In this document: positions 1 through 7,501 of the stretch, piece by piece | How positions within the stretch are numbered: the stretch's first letter is position 1 | How the letters are laid out: the number at the start of each line of letters is the position of its first letter | NCBI GenBank assembly: GCA_964499865.1 | Contig: CAZCPY010000089.1 | Location: forward strand, 1 to 12,481 | Length of the DNA: 12,481 nucleotides | Source: JANOGU01 sp964499865 | GTDB lineage: Bacteria; Pseudomonadota; Alphaproteobacteria; Rhodobacterales; Rhodobacteraceae | Direction of reading: 5' to 3' | Made by a program: the position numbers and the translations under genes | Notes under the pieces: model-generated | Told to the model about the DNA's origin: nothing | Database searches by the model: none | What the model saw: the letters and a program-made list of their open reading frames with translations, nothing else

Positions 1-1472
1 CGCAGGCGCCGCAGCAGTTCAAGCAGCTGATCATGGTGGCGGGCTTCGACCGCTATTTCCAGATCGCGCCCTGTTTCCGCGACGAGGACCCGCGGGCGGA
101 CCGCAGCCCGACGGACTTCTACCAGCTGGACCTGGAGATGAGCTTCGTCACGCAGGAGGACGTCTTTGCCGCCGTCCAGCCGGTGATCCAGGGGGTGTTC
201 GAGGAGTTCGGGGGCGGGCGCCGCGTCGATCCGGTCTGGCCGCGGATTCCCTATCGCGAGGCATTGCTGAAATACGGGTCCGACAAGCCCGACCTGCGCA
301 ACCCCATCGAGATGCAGGTGGTGTCGGAGCATTTCCGTGGTGGCGGGTTCGGGCTGTTTGCCAAGGTGCTGGAGCAGGAGGGGACGGAGATCCGCGCCAT
401 TCCGGCGCCTGGCGGTGGGTCGCGGACGTTCTGCGACCGGATGAATGGCTTTGCCCAGGCGCAGGGGCTGCCGGGGATGGGGTATATCTTCTGGCGGGAC
501 GCGAGCAGCAAAGCTGGTCCCGATGTCTATAAGAAACTCCAGAAATGGTGGTCATTCAGTGCCCTTATCGAGGATTTCTGGGACCACATTCCAGAAAATG
601 AAGTGGCAACTCAGACGGCCTTTGACCTCTCATCGCGCGCTTCCAAAGGAGATTGGCCTACATATACCGAAGTGTCGGCGGCAATCCCTCGCAACCTCAA
701 AGAGGTAGGCGACGAAATCCTTGCGCTGATCGAAACCGGTGGCGCCGAAAACTTGCGACTAGCTCGTGACCTTATAGAATCGAACTTCTCTCCAATCGAA
801 CCGGCCGGTCCCATCGCCAAGAACATCGGCCCCGAACGCACCGAAGCAATCCGCCAGCAACTCGGCCTCAAGGCCGGTGACGCCGCCTTCTTCCTCGCTG
901 GCAAACCCGAGAGCTTCGAGGCCGTCGCGGGCCGCGCCCGGAACGAGATCGGGCGAGAGCTGAAGCTGACCGAGGAAGGGCAGTTCCGCTTTGCCTGGAT
1001 CGTCGACTTCCCGATGTTCGAGAAGACCGACGAGGGCAAGATCGACTTCAGCCACAACCCGTTTTCCATGCCGCAGGGGGGGATGGAGGCGCTCAAGGGC
1101 GATCCGCTGAAGGTCCATGCCTTCCAGTACGACCTCGCCTGCAACGGCTATGAGCTGATCTCCGGCGGCATCCGCAACCATACGCCCGAGATCATGTTCC
1201 GCGCCTTCGAGATCGCGGGCTACCCGCGGGCGGAGGTGGAGACGCGGTTCGGCGGGATGGTCAAGGCCTTCACCTATGGCGCGCCCCCGCATGGCGGCTG
1301 CGCGGCGGGCATCGACCGGATCGTGATGCTGCTGGCCGACGAGGCCAACATCCGCGAGGTCATCATGTTCCCGATGAACCAGCGCGCCGAGGACCTGCTG
1401 ATGGGCGCGCCAAGCGAGCCCACGAACGAACAGCTGCGGGATTTGCGGCTGCGGGTGGTGGCGAAGGACTAG
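1..1472 (+). CDS. aspS: Aspartyl-tRNA synthetase, 3' part (5' end outside window), with a 97-codon insert
   Basis: Class II aminoacyl-tRNA synthetase that charges tRNA-Asp with aspartate in the cytoplasm. The reading frame is open from base 3, so the gene starts before the window; codons before the first internal ATG continue the conserved QAPQQFKQL stretch. Visible parts are motif 2 (CFRDEDPRADRSPTDFYQLD, about 66-125), the GAD domain (about 250-1000), the conserved HNPFSMPQGG and CNGYELISGG blocks, and motif 3 (GAPPHGGCAAGIDRIVMLL, about 1278-1334). The stop is TAG at 1470-1472. The oddity is length: 489 residues are visible where the family normally has about 395 after this point. The excess lies between GMGYIFWRDASS and AGPIAKNIGPERTEAIR, which are close together in ordinary alphaproteobacterial AspRS. 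The insert has different codon use and is listed separately. The gene identity is certain; whether the enzyme with the insert is active is not shown. Confidence 0.97.
   Translation, partial: QAPQQFKQLIMVAGFDRYFQIAPCFRDEDPRADRSPTDFYQLDLEMSFVTQEDVFAAVQPVIQGVFEEFGGGRRVDPVWPRIPYREALLKYGSDKPDLRNPIEMQVVSEHFRGGGFGLFAKVLEQEGTEIRAIPAPGGGSRTFCDRMNGFAQAQGLPGMGYIFWRDASSKAGPDVYKKLQKWWSFSALIEDFWDHIPENEVATQTAFDLSSRASKGDWPTYTEVSAAIPRNLKEVGDEILALIETGGAENLRLARDLIESNFSPIEPAGPIAKNIGPERTEAIRQQLGLKAGDAAFFLAGKPESFEAVAGRARNEIGRELKLTEEGQFRFAWIVDFPMFEKTDEGKIDFSHNPFSMPQGGMEALKGDPLKVHAFQYDLACNGYELISGGIRNHTPEIMFRAFEIAGYPRAEVETRFGGMVKAFTYGAPPHGGCAAGIDRIVMLLADEANIREVIMFPMNQRAEDLLMGAPSEPTNEQLRDLRLRVVAKD
516..806 (+). other. 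In-frame 291-bp low-GC insert in the GAD domain of aspS
   Basis: The segment between the two copies of GGTCCC (516-521 and 807-812) adds exactly 97 codons without a stop. The repeat extends to nine bases with one mismatch: gctggtccc at 513-521 and gccggtccc at 804-812, so the residues AGP occur at both edges. By my count about 54% of third positions in the insert are G or C (52 of 97), against roughly 85-93% in short samples of the flanking aspS codons. The encoded peptide starts DVYKKLQKWW, ends near LIESNFSPIEP and looks like a mostly helical, soluble domain with many charged residues. I do not recognise its family. It has no intein features (no Cys/Ser/Thr at the first position, no terminal His-Asn). 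In E. coli AspRS the matching place is a loop after the GLAYIKV strand of the GAD domain, which should tolerate extra sequence. Acquisition from a lower-GC donor is inferred. Confidence 0.8.
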
Positions 1473-1499
1473 GCGGCGCCTCCCGGCAGGACGAGCGGT

Positions 1500-1515
1500 G
1501 CGGCAGGAATGCCGC
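1500..1515 (+). terminator. Possible hairpin after aspS, no U-tract
   Basis: GCGGCA and TGCCGC form a perfect 6-bp stem around a GGAA (GNRA-type) tetraloop, 28 bases after the aspS stop. No run of T follows, so this is not a textbook Rho-independent terminator. It may still end or stabilise the aspS transcript, or it may be chance in a GC-rich spacer. Confidence 0.3.
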
Positions 1516-2000
1516 GATCCCGGCGGATCAGAGTGCAGAACTCTCCGCCGTCGCAGCCTGACCACGAGGACCTCTGCGCCCGCAGGGGACCCTGCTGCAC
1601 GGATCGGTTGACGGACGGGCTTCTGCCATCCCCGGACAGACCGATGCCACGACCTTTGTGACCGGGAAGCCGAGCGCGGTGCAGCCGTTCAGAACGGCGA
1701 TGGCATCATGGCACCTGCGCCTGCCGCAGGCGCCGTCGGCGGCGACGGTGATGGCGACGGCGACGGCGACGGCGGCAGTCTCCTGATCTGGAGGGATATG
1801 GCAGAGCAGTTCGCGTCGCATCGGAGCATCGCCCGTATTGCTGCCGGAGACCTCGACCGCCCTGATGTCCGGTGTGTCCGCGTCGACCCCGAGACGGACC
1901 CTGCGCCGGACGCGGCGTTTGCGCCGCCATGCCTGCGCGATCGGACCGGATCGTCGGGGATCCCCGGCGCTCGCGTGCCTCGGTCCAGGATGGCCGGTTC
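1516..2000. other. Spacer with no intact gene; possible trace of an eroded potA
   Basis: No frame here gives a convincing protein; the open frames on both strands are low-complexity or arginine/proline-rich products of GC-rich DNA. Two plus-strand stretches faintly resemble the C-terminal regulatory (TOBE) part of polyamine ABC ATPases. One is around 1590-1690 (read as GTLLHGSVDGRASAIPG, later TFVTGKPSAVQPF) and the other around 1790-1890 (RIAAGDLDRPDVRCVRVDPE). They lie in different frames and the match is weak. The only argument in their favour is position: a decayed potC and potD follow directly. A potB relic, expected between them, is not visible. Confidence 0.3.
1741..1775. repeat. Short ggcgac hexamer repeat
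   Basis: About five imperfect copies of ggcgac in a row, interrupted once by ggtgat. In one frame this reads as alternating Gly-Asp, but there is no surrounding protein to suggest a real calcium-binding motif. It is best read as slippage in non-coding GC-rich DNA. Confidence 0.6.
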
Positions 2001-2666
2001 AGGGTCTTGCAGGCCGGTGCGTTCGGTCTGCCCGTGGCCACCGGCCGTCACGCGGGATTCACCGGATGAATCCTTCGCGGGAATCGTGCGACGGAACCCC
2101 TTGCGGCGCGGAATGCGCCGGTGATCGCCGCCACGCTGGCCTCGCTGATCGCCACCGCGGCGGCACTGGCGATGATCCGCGGCGGCGCCTTCCGCGGCAG
2201 GGGGCCGACCGACGCCCGGATCGGCCTGCCCACGGGCCTGGGCACGATCCTGATCGCCCATGGCACCTTCGTCATCCCCGTCGCCTGCCCGCCCGTCGCC
2301 TGCCCGCCCGTCGCCGCCTGCCCGTCGGGGATCGAGGGCCAGCATGAAGCCGCCGCCCGGAGCCTTTGCGCCATGCGCCGGCAGGCGTTCCGGCCGGGGC
2401 TGCCGCCGCTGCCGGGGCCCGGCATCGTGTCGGGGTTCGGGCCGGCCTTCATCATCTCGCTTGACGATTTCATCATCACCAAAGTCGTCGAGGGCGCGGG
2501 GATGGAGAGGCTGCCGACCGCGATCTGCGGATCGGTCAGGCTGGGACTCAAGCCGAACATCATGCCGATTTCCACGCGGATGCCGGCGACCCCCGTCGCC
2601 TTCGTCACGCCGGGCCACGCCGTCAACCGCATCGGGCGGAAGATCCGGCAGCCGACAGGAAAAGCG
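2001..2666 (+). pseudogene. Relic of a PotC-like polyamine ABC permease
   Basis: The plus-strand frame running through 2121 keeps recognisable pieces of a PotC-type inner-membrane permease, in the right order. GRHAGFTG (about 2040-2066) matches the end of the first periplasmic segment and is followed at once by an in-frame TGA (2067-2069). NAPVIAATLASLIATAAAL (from 2112) matches a membrane segment. GTILIAHGTFVIPV, EAAARSL, PGIVSGF, AFIISLDDFIITKVVEGAGM and LPTAICGSVRLGLKPNIM follow, as in intact homologues. Signs of decay are the stop, a missing stretch of about 20 residues after the second membrane segment, a 15-bp tandem duplication (2281-2310), and replacement of the near-invariant Gly of the EAA loop by Cys (SLCA where families have DLGA). 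Codons lost to Cys, Gly and Arg suggest AT-to-GC substitutions. The frame after the stop stays open into the next relic, so automatic callers may report a false long protein. Confidence 0.75.
2281..2324. repeat. 15-bp tandem duplication in the potC relic
   Basis: The unit tcgcctgcccgcccg occurs twice perfectly (2281-2295, 2296-2310), followed by a degenerate third copy. It gives an ACPPV ACPPV AACPS peptide repeat where an intact PotC has the cytoplasmic residues before the EAA loop. It is probably a slippage product after the gene lost its function. Confidence 0.75.
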
Positions 2667-3690
2667 ATGAACCGCGCCCTGCTTCCGTGCACCGTGATCG
2701 CCAGTCCCGCGCTGGCCGAGGGCGAGCCGAAACTCTACAACGGGTTCGAATGCGTCCCGCAGGAACTGCCGGGCAAGTTCGGGTCGGAGACCGGCATCGA
2801 CGTGACGAAGGACACCTGCGACGGCACCCAATCCCTGCTGGCGGCGTCGAAGGCGGGCAGGCCGGGGCGATGCGCCCTGGCGGTGCCGGGCGGCCGCATG
2901 GTGCGAATCATGGCCGACGGGGGGCTTCCGGACAGCTTTGCCTCCGCCGACCTGCCCGGTTTCGCGGGCATCGATCCGCGATGGCCGGACGTGCCCTTCG
3001 GCCCCGGCCGCCGGCATGCGATCCCCCGCCGGGGGGGCGCGACCGCGTCCGGCGTGAACCGCGACGCCTGCGGGGGCGGCATCTGGACGCCGGGGATCAT
3101 CCTCAACCCGCCGGACGATCCGAAGGGCCGCATCATCCTGCCGGACAGCCACGGCGAGGTTCTGGCGCCGGGGTCGATCGGCCTCGGAAGTCCGCGGTGC
3201 ACGTCGGACCGCGTGCAGCCGAAGGCGCCGTCCGACATGCCGGTCGCCGGCAGGACGCACCGGGCAAGCTTCGGCGCCGACATCGCCATGGTCGTGCCGG
3301 TGTCGGGCGATGCGGCGGCGGGGATGACCTGCGGCGGCTTTTCCGCCAGGGACCGGGCCGGGGGGGCGAATGTCGAACACGCCTTCCGCAGGGAAGGCCG
3401 TGTCGACCGGATGGACGACGCCGTCCTGCCGAAGGACCCGCCCGGCCGGGAGGATGCGCTCGGGTTCATGAACCTCCGCCTCCGGCCCGGGAATGCCGCG
3501 GCGGTGACCATCTCCGCGGCCCATGCGCCGGGCATACCGGGGGCCGGGCCGCTGCGCGCGCCCGAAATCACCGGGTCGCCCGAGAGCGACGCGCCGGAAG
3601 GTCAGAAGGGCTTCGTCACCGAGGCCGGCGACGAGGAAACCCCGCGGCTGCATGATGCGAGCCGGACAGTTTCCGGAAGTGACCGCCTTT
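2667..3690 (+). pseudogene. Relic of a PotD/PotF-like polyamine-binding protein
   Basis: The frame starting at ATG 2667 (MNRALLPCTVIASPALAEGE, which still looks like a signal peptide) follows a PotD-type binding protein almost to its end. Recognisable pieces are KLYNGF, KFGSETGIDVTKDTCDGTQS, LAVPGGRMVRIMADGGL, GIDPRWPDV, ILNPPDDPKGRI, LVSGDAAA-like VPVSGDAAAGMTCGGFSAR, EDALGFMNLRLRPGNAAAVT and DEETPRLHDA. Between them the sequence is badly degraded: the aromatic ligand-binding and core positions have become Gly, Cys or Arg (LYNG for LYNW, DTCDG for DTYDS), and extended Gly/Pro/Arg-rich runs break the fold. No stop occurs because GC-rich drift rarely creates one. The family assignment rests on the order of motifs. 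A highly divergent but working protein is unlikely because the hydrophobic core is not kept. The exact end is uncertain, near the TGA at 3680 in another frame. Confidence 0.72.
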
Positions 3691-3739
3691 GCCGCAGCCC
3701 CCGATCCGGGGCGGCGGCCTTACAGGGGAAGGATGACCC

Positions 3740-5824
3740 ATGCCAAAGGATTCCCGCCCGTCGCGCCACGACGTCCTGTTCGAGCCGGTGCGCATCGGGC
3801 CCAAGGTCGCGAAGAACCGCTTCTGGCAGGTGCCGCACTGCAATGGTGGCGGCTACCGCGACCCCTCGGCCGTGGCCGAGATGCGGCGGACCAAGGCCGA
3901 GGGCGGCTGGGGCGTGATCTTCACCGAACAGACCGAGGTCCATCCGACCTCGGAAATCACCCCCTTCATCGAACAGCACCTCTGGGATGACCGCGACATC
4001 CCGGCGCTGGCGGCGATGGCGCAGGCGATGAAAAGCCACGGCGCGCTGGCAGGCATCCAGCTTGCCTATTCCGGCATCAACGGCCCCAACCTCTACAGCC
4101 GCGAGGTGCCGCTGGCGGTGACCGGCGGGCCGATCCTGACCTTCACCTCCGACCCCGTGCAGGCGCGCACCGTCGATCTGGCCGACATCGCCGACATCCG
4201 CCGCTGGTTCGTGAACGCCGCACTCAGGGCTCAGCGCGCGGGGTTCGACCTCTTGTGCCTTTATGGCGCGCATGGCTTCGGCATCTTCCAGCACTTCCTG
4301 TCGCGTGCCACCAACCGGCGCACGGACGCCTACGGCGGCCCGCTTGCCAACCGCGCGCGCTTCCTGGCCGAAACCGTCGACGCGGTGCGCGAGGCAACGA
4401 AGGGAGAGCTTGCGATCACCTTCCGCCTGTCGCTGCACGAGGCCGGGCCGCTGGGCTTTTCCAACGCCGAGGTGCGCGAGCTGATTGCGCTGCACCCCAC
4501 CCTGCCCGACGCCTGGGACCTGGCGCATGGCACATGGGAAGCCTGCTCCGGCACCTCGCGTTTCGTGCCCGAAGGCGCGCAGGAGGATCTGGTGCGCGGG
4601 ATCAGGGACCTGACGCCGCAGCCGGTGGTGGGCGTGGGGCGGTTTACCAGCGCGGATGCGATGGTGCGGCAGGTGCGGGCGGGCATCCTCGACTTCATCG
4701 GCGCGGCGCGGCCGTCCATCGCCGACCCGTTCCTGCCGAGGAAGATCGAAGAGGGCCGCTTTGACGACATCCGCGAATGCATCGGCTGCAACATCTGCGT
4801 GTCCGGCGACATGACCGGCGCGATTTCCCGCTGCACCCAGAACACCGCCTTCATGGAGGAATGGCGCAAGGGCTGGCACCCCGAACGGCCGACGCCCAGG
4901 GGCGCCTCGGGCACCGTGCTGGTCGTGGGTGGTGGCCCGGCGGGGCTGGAGGCGGCGCTGCAGGCGGGCAGGCGCGGCTACGACGTGCTGCTGGCCGAGG
5001 CGGGCACGCGGCTGGGCGGGCGCGTGGCGCGCGAACGCGCGCTGCCGGGCCTGTCGGCCTGGGGCCGCGTGGCCGACTGGCGCACCGGCCAGATTGCGCC
5101 CATGGCGAACGTGCAGGTCTACCTCGACAGCGCGCTGACCGCCGACGACATCCTCGGCCTGGGCGTGCAGCACGTCGCCATCGCCACCGGCGCCACCTGG
5201 CGGCGGGACGCCGTTGCGCGGCTGCACCTCAGCCCGATCCCGACCGACCCCGCGATGCCGGTCTTCACCCCCGACGACCTGATGGACGGCGGGGGCCCCG
5301 CGGGCGGGCGGGTGCTGCTCTATGACGACGACCATTTCTACATGGGCTCGGTGCTGGCCGAACTGCTGGCCGCGCGTGGCTGTGCGGTCGATTTCGTGAC
5401 GCCTGCGGCCTTGGTAGCGGAATGGACGCGCAACACGCTGGAACAGGCCACGATCACCCGCCGCCTGCTGGAGATCGGCGTCCGCCTGCACCGCAACCTT
5501 GCCCCCGAGGCCATCGGCCCGCGCGAGGTGGTGCTGGGCTGCACCTTCACCGGCGCGCAAAGCGCGCTGGCGGCGGATGCGGTGGTGATGGTCACCTCGC
5601 GTAGGCCGAACGACGCGCTGTGGCATGACCTGTCGGCGCGCGACTGGCTGGGCGCGGGCATCGCCACCGCCCGCCTGATCGGCGACGCCGCCGCGCCCGG
5701 CCCCATCGCCTGGGCGACCTACGCGGGCCGCGCCTGGGCCGAGGGCATCGACGCGCCCGCCCGCGGCGATGCCCTGCCCTTCCGCCGCGAGATCGCGGCG
5801 CTGGCCCCCGACCTGACGCCGTGA
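3740..5824 (+). CDS. Trimethylamine/dimethylamine dehydrogenase-family flavoprotein
   Basis: A 694-residue cytoplasmic enzyme matching TMADH of Methylophilus end to end (about 730 residues). Residues 1-340 form the FMN-binding old-yellow-enzyme barrel. The sequence NRFWQVPHC holds Cys34 at the position of TMADH Cys30, which binds FMN covalently (6-S-cysteinyl). Tyr175 and His178 match catalytic Tyr169 and His172. Cys347, 350, 353 and 365 form a 4Fe-4S site with spacing CX2CX2CX11C. From about residue 392 the sequence VLVVGGGPAGLEAA starts the ADP/FAD-type domain. By alignment to the TMADH sequence as I remember it, substrate-pocket Tyr60 is Gln64, Ser74 is Glu78, Trp355 is lost, and Asp267 appears not to be kept, so the substrate is probably not trimethylamine. 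Expected chemistry is oxidative N-dealkylation or amine oxidation, with electrons passed to an electron-transfer flavoprotein. ATG 3740 follows an aggggaagg ribosome site. First gene of a four-gene run. Confidence 0.9.
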   Translation: MPKDSRPSRHDVLFEPVRIGPKVAKNRFWQVPHCNGGGYRDPSAVAEMRRTKAEGGWGVIFTEQTEVHPTSEITPFIEQHLWDDRDIPALAAMAQAMKSHGALAGIQLAYSGINGPNLYSREVPLAVTGGPILTFTSDPVQARTVDLADIADIRRWFVNAALRAQRAGFDLLCLYGAHGFGIFQHFLSRATNRRTDAYGGPLANRARFLAETVDAVREATKGELAITFRLSLHEAGPLGFSNAEVRELIALHPTLPDAWDLAHGTWEACSGTSRFVPEGAQEDLVRGIRDLTPQPVVGVGRFTSADAMVRQVRAGILDFIGAARPSIADPFLPRKIEEGRFDDIRECIGCNICVSGDMTGAISRCTQNTAFMEEWRKGWHPERPTPRGASGTVLVVGGGPAGLEAALQAGRRGYDVLLAEAGTRLGGRVARERALPGLSAWGRVADWRTGQIAPMANVQVYLDSALTADDILGLGVQHVAIATGATWRRDAVARLHLSPIPTDPAMPVFTPDDLMDGGGPAGGRVLLYDDDHFYMGSVLAELLAARGCAVDFVTPAALVAEWTRNTLEQATITRRLLEIGVRLHRNLAPEAIGPREVVLGCTFTGAQSALAADAVVMVTSRRPNDALWHDLSARDWLGAGIATARLIGDAAAPGPIAWATYAGRAWAEGIDAPARGDALPFRREIAALAPDLTP

Positions 5825-5832
5825 GGACGCCC

Positions 5833-7071
5833 ATGGAACAGACCGATACCCTGGTCGTCGGCGCCGGACAGGCGGGCATCGCCGCCAGCGCGCACCTGTC
5901 GCGCAACGGCATCCCGCACCTGGTGCTGGAACGCGCCCGCATCGCCGAAAAGTGGCGCAGCGGGCGGTGGGACAAGCTGGTGGCCAACGGCCCCGCCTGG
6001 CACGACCGCTTTCCCGGCCTTGTGCATGACGGCAGCCCCGAAGCCTTTCCGCCCAAGGAGGCGGTGGCCGACTACTTCGAGGCCTATGCCCGCCACATCG
6101 CCGCCCCCGTCCGCTGCGGGGTCGAGGTGACCGAGGCTCGCCGCAACCCGGATGGCCCGGGGTTCCTTGTGCAGACCTCGCAGGGGCCGCTGCTGGCGCG
6201 CAACGTCATCAGCTGCACGGGGCCGTTCCAGGTGCCGAAGATGCCGCGTCTGGTGCCTGACTCGGCCGGGCTGATGCAGATCCATTCCGCCGGCTACCGC
6301 AACCCCGGCCAGTTGCCCGACGGCGCCGTGATGGTGGTGGGCGCGGGCGCCTCGGGCGCGCAGATCGCGGAAGAGCTGCTGGAGGCCGGGCGCCGCGTTG
6401 TCCTGTCGGTCGGCCCCCACGACCGCCCGCCGCGGCGCTATCGCGGGCGCGACAACGTCTGGTGGCTGGGGGTGCTGAACAAGTGGGACATCGAGGCCCC
6501 GCCCTCGACCAAGCACGTGACCTTTGCCGTCAGCGGCGCGCATGGCGGGCGGACGGTGGACTTCCGCGCGCTGGCGCACCGCGGGGTGACGCTGGTCGGG
6601 CGGGCCTCGGGGTTTGAGGGCGGCGCGATGACCTTCTCCCCCGGCCTGGCCGCAGACCTCGCCTATGGCGATGCCAACTACCTGTCGGTGCTGGACGAGG
6701 CCGACGCCTGGGTCGCCCGCAACGGCCTGGACCTGCCGGAGGAGCCGGAGGCGCGCATCATGCCGCCCGACCCGGACTGCGTGACAAGCCCGATCCTGTC
6801 GCTGGACCTGGCCGCAGCGGGGATCACCGCGATCGTCTGGGCCACCGGCTACGGTCTCGACTTCGGCTGGCTCAAGGTCGATGCCTTCCACCCCGGCGGC
6901 AAGCCGCGCCACCAGCGCGGCGTGTCGTCGGAACCCGGCATCTATTTCCTTGGCCTGCCCTGGCTGTCGCGGCGCGGATCGTCCTTCATCTGGGGCGTCT
7001 GGCATGATGCGGCCCATGTCGCGGACCACATCGCCAGGATGCGCGGCTACCTCGCCTACACCCCTGCCTGA
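5833..7071 (+). CDS. FMO-like FAD/NADPH-dependent oxidoreductase
   Basis: A 412-residue flavoprotein of the COG2072 type (flavin-containing monooxygenase and Baeyer-Villiger-like proteins, often labelled putative K+ transport flavoproteins). The N-terminal Rossmann motif VVGAGQAG (residues 8-15) binds FAD. A second motif VVGAGASG (168-175) is expected to bind NADPH. Between them lies HSAGY, which resembles the FMO linker HSxxY, and WATGYGLDFGW near the C-terminus is the usual late ATG-containing block. No membrane segment is seen. I chose ATG 5833, eight bases after the previous stop and five bases after GAGGA. A GTG at 5821 would overlap the previous gene's stop and is less likely. The family oxygenates N, S or carbonyl groups; here it probably acts on the same amine substrate as the dehydrogenase upstream or on its product. 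The substrate is unknown. Confidence 0.85.
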   Translation: MEQTDTLVVGAGQAGIAASAHLSRNGIPHLVLERARIAEKWRSGRWDKLVANGPAWHDRFPGLVHDGSPEAFPPKEAVADYFEAYARHIAAPVRCGVEVTEARRNPDGPGFLVQTSQGPLLARNVISCTGPFQVPKMPRLVPDSAGLMQIHSAGYRNPGQLPDGAVMVVGAGASGAQIAEELLEAGRRVVLSVGPHDRPPRRYRGRDNVWWLGVLNKWDIEAPPSTKHVTFAVSGAHGGRTVDFRALAHRGVTLVGRASGFEGGAMTFSPGLAADLAYGDANYLSVLDEADAWVARNGLDLPEEPEARIMPPDPDCVTSPILSLDLAAAGITAIVWATGYGLDFGWLKVDAFHPGGKPRHQRGVSSEPGIYFLGLPWLSRRGSSFIWGVWHDAAHVADHIARMRGYLAYTPA

Positions 7072-7078
7072 AAGGAGG
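7071..7078 (+). promoter_or_regulatory. Strong ribosome-binding site fixing a TTG start
   Basis: AAAGGAGG overlaps the last base of the upstream stop codon and ends five bases before TTG 7084. It is the best Shine-Dalgarno match in the window and settles the unusual TTG start of the Rid gene; no ATG or GTG downstream would leave the conserved N-terminus intact. Confidence 0.8.
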
Positions 7079-7083
7079 CCCCC

Positions 7084-7497
7084 TTGGCCCATACCCGTCA
7101 CCGCAAGTTCAACACCCGCGACACCTACCCGGAGCAGAAGCTCGACAACGACCTCTGTCAGGCGGTGGTGGCGCGCGGCACCACGATCTTCCTGCGCGGC
7201 CAGTGCCCGCAGGACCTGGACACCGCGGCCAACATCGGCACCCACGACCCGGTGGAACAGACCCACAAGGTGATGCAGAACATCAAGCAATTGATCGAGG
7301 AATGCGGGGGAAAGATGGAGCACCTGTGCAAGGTGGTCGTCTACCTGACCGACGTGCGCCACCGCGAAGCGGTCTACCGCACCATGGGCGAATACATCCG
7401 CGGCGTGCATCCGGTGTCGACGGGGGTCGTCGTCACGGCGCTGGCGCGGCCCGACTGGCTGGTGGAAATCGACGCCACCGCCGTGATCCCGGACTGA
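7084..7497 (+). CDS. Rid-family (YjgF/UK114) protein, without the archetypal arginine
   Basis: A 137-residue small cytoplasmic protein of the Rid superfamily, which usually forms trimers. Archetypal RidA hydrolyses reactive enamines and imines released by amine and amino-acid enzymes. Family marks are QCPQDLDTAANIGTHDPVEQT, the helix QTHKVMQNIKQLIEECGG, KVVVYLTDVRHREAVY and the C-terminal VEIDATAVIPD. In E. coli RidA the imine deaminase residue Arg105 sits in the PARS motif before the last strands; here the corresponding place reads PVST. The protein therefore fits one of the Rid subgroups without that arginine, and imine deaminase activity should not be assumed. It starts with TTG after a very strong ribosome site and is followed after four bases by the DUF1028 gene. 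Its place in an amine-oxidation operon suggests work on an imine-like or related intermediate. Confidence 0.92.
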   Translation: MAHTRHRKFNTRDTYPEQKLDNDLCQAVVARGTTIFLRGQCPQDLDTAANIGTHDPVEQTHKVMQNIKQLIEECGGKMEHLCKVVVYLTDVRHREAVYRTMGEYIRGVHPVSTGVVVTALARPDWLVEIDATAVIPD

Positions 7498-7501
7498 TCC
7501 C

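Noticed and set aside
526..778. TCTATAAG (526-533) and CTTATAGA (771-778) as terminal inverted repeats of the aspS insert
   Set aside because: The pair is perfect over 8 bases but sits at unequal distances from the two edges, and one such match is expected by chance in a segment of this length.
516..806. Intein or self-splicing intron in aspS
   Set aside because: At 97 residues it is shorter than any usual intein, lacks the Cys/Ser/Thr start and His-Asn end, and the full-length open frame argues against an intron.
1708..1790. Gly-Asp repeat as an RTX-like calcium-binding protein
   Set aside because: It is only a short hexamer slippage tract, without the nonapeptide pattern and without a supporting gene.
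1689..3653. A 654-codon minus-strand open frame opposite the relics
   Set aside because: Low-complexity Arg/Gly/Ala/Pro protein mirroring GC-rich DNA; the opposite strand shows ordered PotC and PotD motifs.
2121..3917. A 598-codon plus-strand open frame as one novel protein
   Set aside because: It is two decayed genes (PotC-like and PotD-like) run together and then overlaps the start of the amine dehydrogenase gene out of frame; no single fold explains it.
5821..5832. GTG 5821 as the start of the FMO-like gene
   Set aside because: It overlaps the upstream stop codon and has no ribosome site; ATG 5833 has GAGGA at a good distance and begins just before the FAD motif.
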